Below are positions 58,746-64,000 of a DNA stretch of 64,000 nt, one piece after another. This DNA comes from Pseudomonadota bacterium (GTDB lineage: Bacteria > Pseudomonadota > Alphaproteobacteria > Sphingomonadales > Sphingomonadaceae), in the NCBI GenBank assembly GCA_029550345.1, contig JAKPHK010000015.1, positions 1 to 64,000 of the forward strand, given 5' to 3'. The notes beneath the pieces were generated by a model. That model did not search any database. It was not told the origin of the DNA and saw only the letters and a program-made list of their open reading frames with translations. The position numbers and the translations under genes were made by a program. The stretch's first letter is position 1. Each line of letters starts with the position of its first letter.

Positions 58746-60422
58746 TCACTTGTCGCAGGTATTGCCCGCGCCGCCATCCAGATCGAGGCAGCGCCCGTCA
58801 AAACTGCCTTCCGGCACCTTGAGGCCCAGAATCGCCGCCAGGGTCGGCGCGATATCGACCGTTTCAACCGGCTGCGGCTGCTCGAACCCGTTCATGCCCT
58901 TGCGCCAGAACAGGATCGGCACACGCCGGTCATAGTCATAGGCGCTGCCATGGGTGGCGACATAGGCGCCCGGAATCGGGTTGGGGATCGGGGTCACGGT
59001 CCGTTCAAGCAGCAGGATCACATCACCCGAGCGGCCCTTCTGATAGGAAGCACGGGCACGGTCCTTGAAGCTCCAGTCCTGCGGATTGCCGGTCGGCAGC
59101 GGGGTCTTTTCCAGTTCTTCGCCAGTATAGACCGCAGCAACCTGCGGGTGTGCTTTCAGGATCGAGACGAGCGCCGCCGTCGCCCGCGCCCGCTGCGCCG
59201 GATCGAGCGCGCGATTGATATAAAGATCGCCCATCGGACCATCGCCGATCACCAGTTGACCATCCAGCAGCACGATCCCGGTCTTGATGCCGACCGCCTT
59301 GGAAAGCGCCTCTGGCGTCAGTGCAGGATCAACCCGCTCGGCGCGCGGAAAGGCCTGTTCGTCCATCCGCTCCGGCATATCGAGCCCGCCGTGATCGGCG
59401 CTCAGCACTACCATGTAATCGATCCCGAGCGAATCGAGATGCGCGAACAGTTTGCCCAGACTTTGGTCGAGCTGGTTCTGCAGGATGCACATCTCCGCCC
59501 CGGCGACCCCGGTGGCATGGCCGACATAGTCGGTCGCCGAAAGCGAGACCGAGAGAACATCGGGCGCAGGGCCGCGGCCCAGTCCCATTTCATCGATCAG
59601 CCCGATCGCCAGATCGACCGTTGCGGCATCCATCCGCGGCGAAACGCGGAACTGCGGCTCCTTTCCGGCCTCGATCGGGAACCGGCCGGTGCCGAGCGTG
59701 GTCTTGCCGACCGCAACCGGGTGATCGTTAGCCGCGCACCAGGCGGGGATCGGCAGGGCCGGTGCACCGGACTTGATCGTGGCGGCGGCGGCGGCGTTGA
59801 CCTTATCAACCGCAGGCGTGGTCGTGCGCCCGTTCAGCGTAACGAAGGCCCCGCCCTTCCACCACCAGGCGGCGTCGATATTGTGCCCGCCCATCATCAT
59901 CACGGCGCGGTCCTTGGCCGAAACGGCGACGTTGCGGGTGGCCGGGTTGGCGCTCTTCATCCATTCGCCAAGGGTCGGCACCTTGAGGTGGTAGGGCGAA
60001 ACCACCGGATTCTTGGCAGAACTGGCAGGATCGCGATCATCCTCTGCGCAATAGATCGGCTTCACCCCGCGCGGACCGCCCGGTTCGTACCAGTTGTTGG
60101 CGATGATGCCGTTGCGCGCCGGGCGCGCCCCGGTCAGCAGGGTGGAGTGCCCCGGGCAGGTTTCCGTTGCGGCGTGTGACTGGAACCCTGACGGGAAGAC
60201 CACGCCATTGATCAGCCGCACGAAACCGCCGCTGTAGTGCTGACGGTACTGGGCAAAGGTATCGGCGCTGAACTGATCGATCGAAACCGCGACGATCAGA
60301 CGCGGCGGCCCCTGCGGCGCGGGCGTTTCGGCCACACTTGCCGGTGCCTTGGCCGGAGTACCGGCACAGGCAGCAAGCGACAGGGACAGGGCAAGAACGA
60401 TCGGGGTAACGAGGCGGCGCAT
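58746..60422 (-). CDS. Alkaline phosphatase family lipoprotein (PafA/SPAP-like)
   Basis: LSLAACAG lipobox; RLIVAVSIDQFSADTFAQYRQHYSGGFVRLINGVVFPSGFQSHAATETCPGHSTLLTGARPARNGIIANNWY. Confidence 0.9.
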   Translation of the reverse strand: MRRLVTPIVLALSLSLAACAGTPAKAPASVAETPAPQGPPRLIVAVSIDQFSADTFAQYRQHYSGGFVRLINGVVFPSGFQSHAATETCPGHSTLLTGARPARNGIIANNWYEPGGPRGVKPIYCAEDDRDPASSAKNPVVSPYHLKVPTLGEWMKSANPATRNVAVSAKDRAVMMMGGHNIDAAWWWKGGAFVTLNGRTTTPAVDKVNAAAAATIKSGAPALPIPAWCAANDHPVAVGKTTLGTGRFPIEAGKEPQFRVSPRMDAATVDLAIGLIDEMGLGRGPAPDVLSVSLSATDYVGHATGVAGAEMCILQNQLDQSLGKLFAHLDSLGIDYMVVLSADHGGLDMPERMDEQAFPRAERVDPALTPEALSKAVGIKTGIVLLDGQLVIGDGPMGDLYINRALDPAQRARATAALVSILKAHPQVAAVYTGEELEKTPLPTGNPQDWSFKDRARASYQKGRSGDVILLLERTVTPIPNPIPGAYVATHGSAYDYDRRVPILFWRKGMNGFEQPQPVETVDIAPTLAAILGLKVPEGSFDGRCLDLDGGAGNTCDK

Positions 60423-60514
60423 CGGGCTTCCTTGAAATATGTTCGAGTTGGCGGCACAGCCCTGTTGCGCCCACCGCGCGCCAAGCGCAAGGGGAGCCGC
60501 AAGGAGAATCCCGC

Positions 60515-62542
60515 GTGCCGCGCATCTATCGCCGCCTTGTTTCGCTGATGTTGCAGCTGTGCGCTGTGCTGCTGACCACTCCGGCGCTTGCCGCGCCGAC
60601 CCATATCACGCCCGAGCTGCTGGTCGAAGGCCCGGCTGCGCCCGGCGGCACGGTGACGCTGGCCTTTCTGATGAAGCCTGAGAAAGCCTGGCATGGATAC
60701 TGGTACAACCCCGGCGACGCTGGCCTCGGCCTCTCGCCCGAATGGGGCCTCCTTGCTGGCACAAAGGTGGGTGAACTGGCCTATCCGGTGCCGCAGACGT
60801 TGCTCGTCTCGGGCCTGATGAATCATGTTTACGAGCATGACTATGCCGTGCTCGTCCCGCTGACCCTGCCCGCCAATGCCGCGCCCGGCGCACGCCTGCC
60901 GATCCGCGTCCATCTCAAATGGCTGGCCTGCACCGACGAAGTCTGCGTTCCCGAAGAGGCCGATCTGGCCGCCGAAGTCACCGTCGGACAGCCCCGATCG
61001 CCCGATGCGCGTTTTGACGCCTGGCGTACCGCCCTTCCCGCTCCGCTCGGCGCGAACGGGCAATTTGCGATCGAAGGCGGCAAGGTCCGAATCGCGATTC
61101 CCTTGCCGCGCGGCGTAGCGCTCACCCGGCCGCACCTGTTTCTGGGCGAACACCGGGTGGTCGATTATGCCGCGTCGCAGGTCTTCTACCGTGACGGTGA
61201 TCGGCTGGTCGTGGAGCTGCCGCGCGCAGAGTTTGAGCCAATCACCCCGGATCGCCTCACCGCCGTGCTGCGGTTTGACGAGGCCGGAAACGGGGTAAGT
61301 CTTGCGGCTCAGCCGGGAGCCGTTCCCGCCGGCGGCACCCCGCTGCAAAGTGGCCCCACCGTTCCTGCATTGTGGGTGCTGCTGCTTTCGGCGCTGGCCG
61401 GGGGGCTGTTGCTCAACGTCATGCCATGCGTCTTTCCGATCCTCAGCCTCAAGGCACTAAGCCTGGCCCGCGCCGGAGAGAGCGAAGCGCAGGCCCGCAG
61501 CGAGGGGCTGGCCTATACCGCCGGGGTGGTGCTGGCCTGCCTGGCGCTGGGCGTGCTGCTGCTGGCGCTGCGCGCGGCCGGGCAGGAAGTGGGCTGGGCC
61601 TTTCAGTTGCAAGAGCCGCTGGTCGTGGCCGGGCTGCTGCTGCTGGCGGTGGCGATCACCGCCAACCTGCTGGGGGTGTTCGAATTCGCCGTGCCCGGCT
61701 TCGCCTCCGCCGGTTCGCCCAAGGGAGCCTTTGCTACCGGGCTGCTCGCCGCCTTTGCCGCTACCCCCTGCACCGGGCCGTTCATGGCCGCGGCAATGGG
61801 TGCTGCGCTGCTGCTGCCTGTGGTCCCGGCACTGCTGCTGTTTGCTGCCCTGGGACTGGGGCTGGCATTGCCGTTTCTTGCCGTAGCCTGGCTACCCCGG
61901 CTGCGCGCGCTGCTGCCGCGCCCCGGTGCATGGATGGTCACATTCCGCAAGGTGATGGCCGTGCCGATGGGGCTGACCGCGCTGGCACTGGTCTGGCTGG
62001 CGAGCCGTCTGGCCGGCAGCGGCTTTGCCTTTGCCGCCGCACTGATCGCGCTGATCGTGGTGGCGCTGCTGGTCCTGCTGGGGCGGCGGCAGAACCATGG
62101 CCGTGCTGCGGGTGAACGGTGGTGGGTCATGCTGGCTGTGGTCGTGGCCTTTGGTGCTATCGGTCTGCCCGGTATGGTGCGCGAAAGTGTGGGTGAAAGC
62201 AGCTCGATCCTGCCCAGCCAGCCGTTCAGCGAAGCCGCGCTTGCCAAGGCCCGGACCGAGGGCAAGCCGGTGTTCGTCTATATGACCGCCGACTGGTGCC
62301 TGACCTGCAAGGTCAACGAGGCCACCGCGATTGAGCGTGAAGATACCCGCGCTGCTTTCGAAAAGGCCGGAGTGGTCGTGCTGCGCGGGGACTGGACCCG
62401 GCGCGATGCGGCGATCACCCGCTATCTGACCGCGCGGGGCGCGGCCGGGGTGCCGCTCTACATCTGGTATCCCGCCGGGGGCGAGGCGCGGCAATTGCCG
62501 CAGGTTCTGACCGTGGAAACGCTGACCGGACTGGTCAAATAA
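60515..62542 (+). CDS. dsbD: Protein-disulfide reductase DsbD family
   Basis: N-terminal DsbD-alpha-like domain; NVMPCVFPILSLKALSLARAGES; AATPCTGPFMAAAMGAAL; C-terminal MTADWCLTCKVNEATAI thioredoxin-like motif. Confidence 0.92.
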   Translation: MPRIYRRLVSLMLQLCAVLLTTPALAAPTHITPELLVEGPAAPGGTVTLAFLMKPEKAWHGYWYNPGDAGLGLSPEWGLLAGTKVGELAYPVPQTLLVSGLMNHVYEHDYAVLVPLTLPANAAPGARLPIRVHLKWLACTDEVCVPEEADLAAEVTVGQPRSPDARFDAWRTALPAPLGANGQFAIEGGKVRIAIPLPRGVALTRPHLFLGEHRVVDYAASQVFYRDGDRLVVELPRAEFEPITPDRLTAVLRFDEAGNGVSLAAQPGAVPAGGTPLQSGPTVPALWVLLLSALAGGLLLNVMPCVFPILSLKALSLARAGESEAQARSEGLAYTAGVVLACLALGVLLLALRAAGQEVGWAFQLQEPLVVAGLLLLAVAITANLLGVFEFAVPGFASAGSPKGAFATGLLAAFAATPCTGPFMAAAMGAALLLPVVPALLLFAALGLGLALPFLAVAWLPRLRALLPRPGAWMVTFRKVMAVPMGLTALALVWLASRLAGSGFAFAAALIALIVVALLVLLGRRQNHGRAAGERWWVMLAVVVAFGAIGLPGMVRESVGESSSILPSQPFSEAALAKARTEGKPVFVYMTADWCLTCKVNEATAIEREDTRAAFEKAGVVVLRGDWTRRDAAITRYLTARGAAGVPLYIWYPAGGEARQLPQVLTVETLTGLVK

Positions 62543-64000
62543 ACCAGAAGCCGTTTACGCCGCCCTCACCCTCCTCGATCCGCACTGCTCTGCCGCCAAC
62601 CTTGCCGCTACGCAGCTCGGCACAGATTGCCGGGTCGGTGCTGTTGGCCAGCACCCGTGCCTGGCCGACCCGGGCGACCAGCGTGGCGGTTTCGCCATGT
62701 TTGCCGGGCTGGATCGTGAAAGTCTCGGCCACCGCCTCGCCGTCGTAAGCATCGAGCACGGCAAATTCGCCCTTGATCTTGGGCAGGCTGCGCCAGCGGT
62801 TTTCGTTCCAGCCCGCCGGGGTCGTGGAATAGATCCCCGCTGCATATTTGCTCATGATCCCGCCGTTGGCGCCGACCAGCGCATAGCTGCCCGGGGCCGC
62901 TCGGCAGCGCTTTACCGCTTCGGCAATCGCGTGACTGGAATAGTTGTTCCCGGCCCCGCCGAAGAACGGCAGCCCCCCGGTCAGCGTCCAGCCGCGCGGA
63001 TCGTCGCGGTCAAGCCCGAAGGCGTCGAGCAGGTTGAAAACGGGGATCGCAAAGCACGAATAGAGATCGATCGCGGCCATGTCTTCCCAGCGCAAACCGG
63101 AAACTTCAAGCGCAGTTGAGATTGTAGCAACCGCAGCCGGGCTCTGCTCAAGATTGGCGCGCGTAAGCATTGACGGTTCGGGGCAATCGGCCACACCGTG
63201 AATGTGAACCCAGCGATCCTCCGGCACACCCAGCCGCCGCGCCTCGGCCACGCTGGCCAGCACGATCGCGGCGCCCTGGTTGACCTGATCGCGCGCCACC
63301 ACCAGCCGCCCGTAAGGCTCAGCCACCAGCCGGTTGCGCTCGGTCAGCGCGGCGAGTTCATCGGCGCTACGCATGGTCGGGGCGGCGCTGTGCGGATTGG
63401 CGGCTGCAATTTCGGTAAAGGGAGCGAACAGGCGTCCTATTTCCGCCCGGTAATCCTTCAGCGACAGCCCCAGCCGCTCCCGCCTGACATTCTCGGCCAG
63501 GGCATAGCCGCCGATCGGCGCGCCGACCCCGTGGCGGATCGCAGTCATATCGACCACGCCCTCATACCCAGGGCTGCGATCCTCCTGGCTGCCGCGCCGC
63601 CGTTCGGCCCAGTTGCGCTTTTCACCCCGGGCGAGCAGCGCCCGCATGGTCGAGATCGCCTCTGCCCCGACAATCGCCGCCAGGTTCGATCGGCCCGCAG
63701 CAATCTCTGCCGCCAGCTCCCCCACCAGCCGCTGCGGCCGGTCTCCGCCGACCACTTCATGAATCGCGCGGGCCGGATTGGCCCCGACCCGCCGGGCAAT
63801 CGCGCGCGGGACATTGTTGGCGCAGCCGAACGGCGCGGAATAGCGCGTCGCGGACTGTTCAAACTGACGGATCGCCGCCAAGGTATCGAGCGCCCGTGGC
63901 AGACTGCGCCTGGCCCCGGCATCGGCAAAGGCCGCCTTCAGCGCCTCACCCGCCAGATCCATGTGGCTGAGTTCGCGGTAGCCGGGTTCACCAACCCGTT
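62535..64000 (-). CDS. Acetyl-CoA acetyltransferase-like (thiolase family), 5' end beyond the window
   Basis: Frame stays open to the window edge (NGLVNPGYRELSHMDLAGEALKAAFADAG); NQGAAIVLASVAEARRLGVPEDRWVHIHG; LDAFGLDRDDPRGWTLTGGLPFFGGAGNNYSSHAIAEAV. Confidence 0.85.
   Translation of the reverse strand, partial: RVGEPGYRELSHMDLAGEALKAAFADAGARRSLPRALDTLAAIRQFEQSATRYSAPFGCANNVPRAIARRVGANPARAIHEVVGGDRPQRLVGELAAEIAAGRSNLAAIVGAEAISTMRALLARGEKRNWAERRRGSQEDRSPGYEGVVDMTAIRHGVGAPIGGYALAENVRRERLGLSLKDYRAEIGRLFAPFTEIAAANPHSAAPTMRSADELAALTERNRLVAEPYGRLVVARDQVNQGAAIVLASVAEARRLGVPEDRWVHIHGVADCPEPSMLTRANLEQSPAAVATISTALEVSGLRWEDMAAIDLYSCFAIPVFNLLDAFGLDRDDPRGWTLTGGLPFFGGAGNNYSSHAIAEAVKRCRAAPGSYALVGANGGIMSKYAAGIYSTTPAGWNENRWRSLPKIKGEFAVLDAYDGEAVAETFTIQPGKHGETATLVARVGQARVLANSTDPAICAELRSGKVGGRAVRIEEGEGGVNGFWFI

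Overview
This 64 kb window is high-GC, almost fully coding bacterial chromosome, probably an alphaproteobacterium of the Sphingomonadales (inferred from gene content and order, not searched). Most of it is housekeeping: thrC, a cytochrome c oxidase assembly cluster (surf1, DUF983, ctaE, ctaG, ctaB, ctaD, ctaC), pyrE-pdxJ-acpS-lepB, ruvX, lysA, argH, tRNA-Val(UAC), purA, hisZ, serA-serC, an Anbu proteasome-like operon, two acyl-CoA dehydrogenases, uvrB, namZ-like, gpsA, tsaD, hemC-hemD, a ubiH-type hydroxylase, a PafA-type phosphatase, dsbD and a thiolase-like gene. The best candidates for something undescribed are: (1) a three-gene minus-strand operon at 14653-16685 with a 50-aa peptide followed by two coupled unknown proteins, one with cupin-like histidines, resembling a peptide-modification (RiPP-like) locus; (2) a 270-bp element at 57246-57515 with ~34-bp inverted ends that sits exactly between the stop codons of two converging genes, each stop lying in a flanking CTAG; (3) a low-GC three-gene cassette (23772-25142) with a LuxR-type HTH protein carrying a C-terminal membrane helix; (4) a membrane protein with an 18-aa (54-nt) tandem repeat whose cysteine position alternates; (5) a Cas2/SinR-like small ORF beside HicAB. 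Several strong inverted repeats are also reported. No CRISPR array, rRNA, prophage or transposase was seen.
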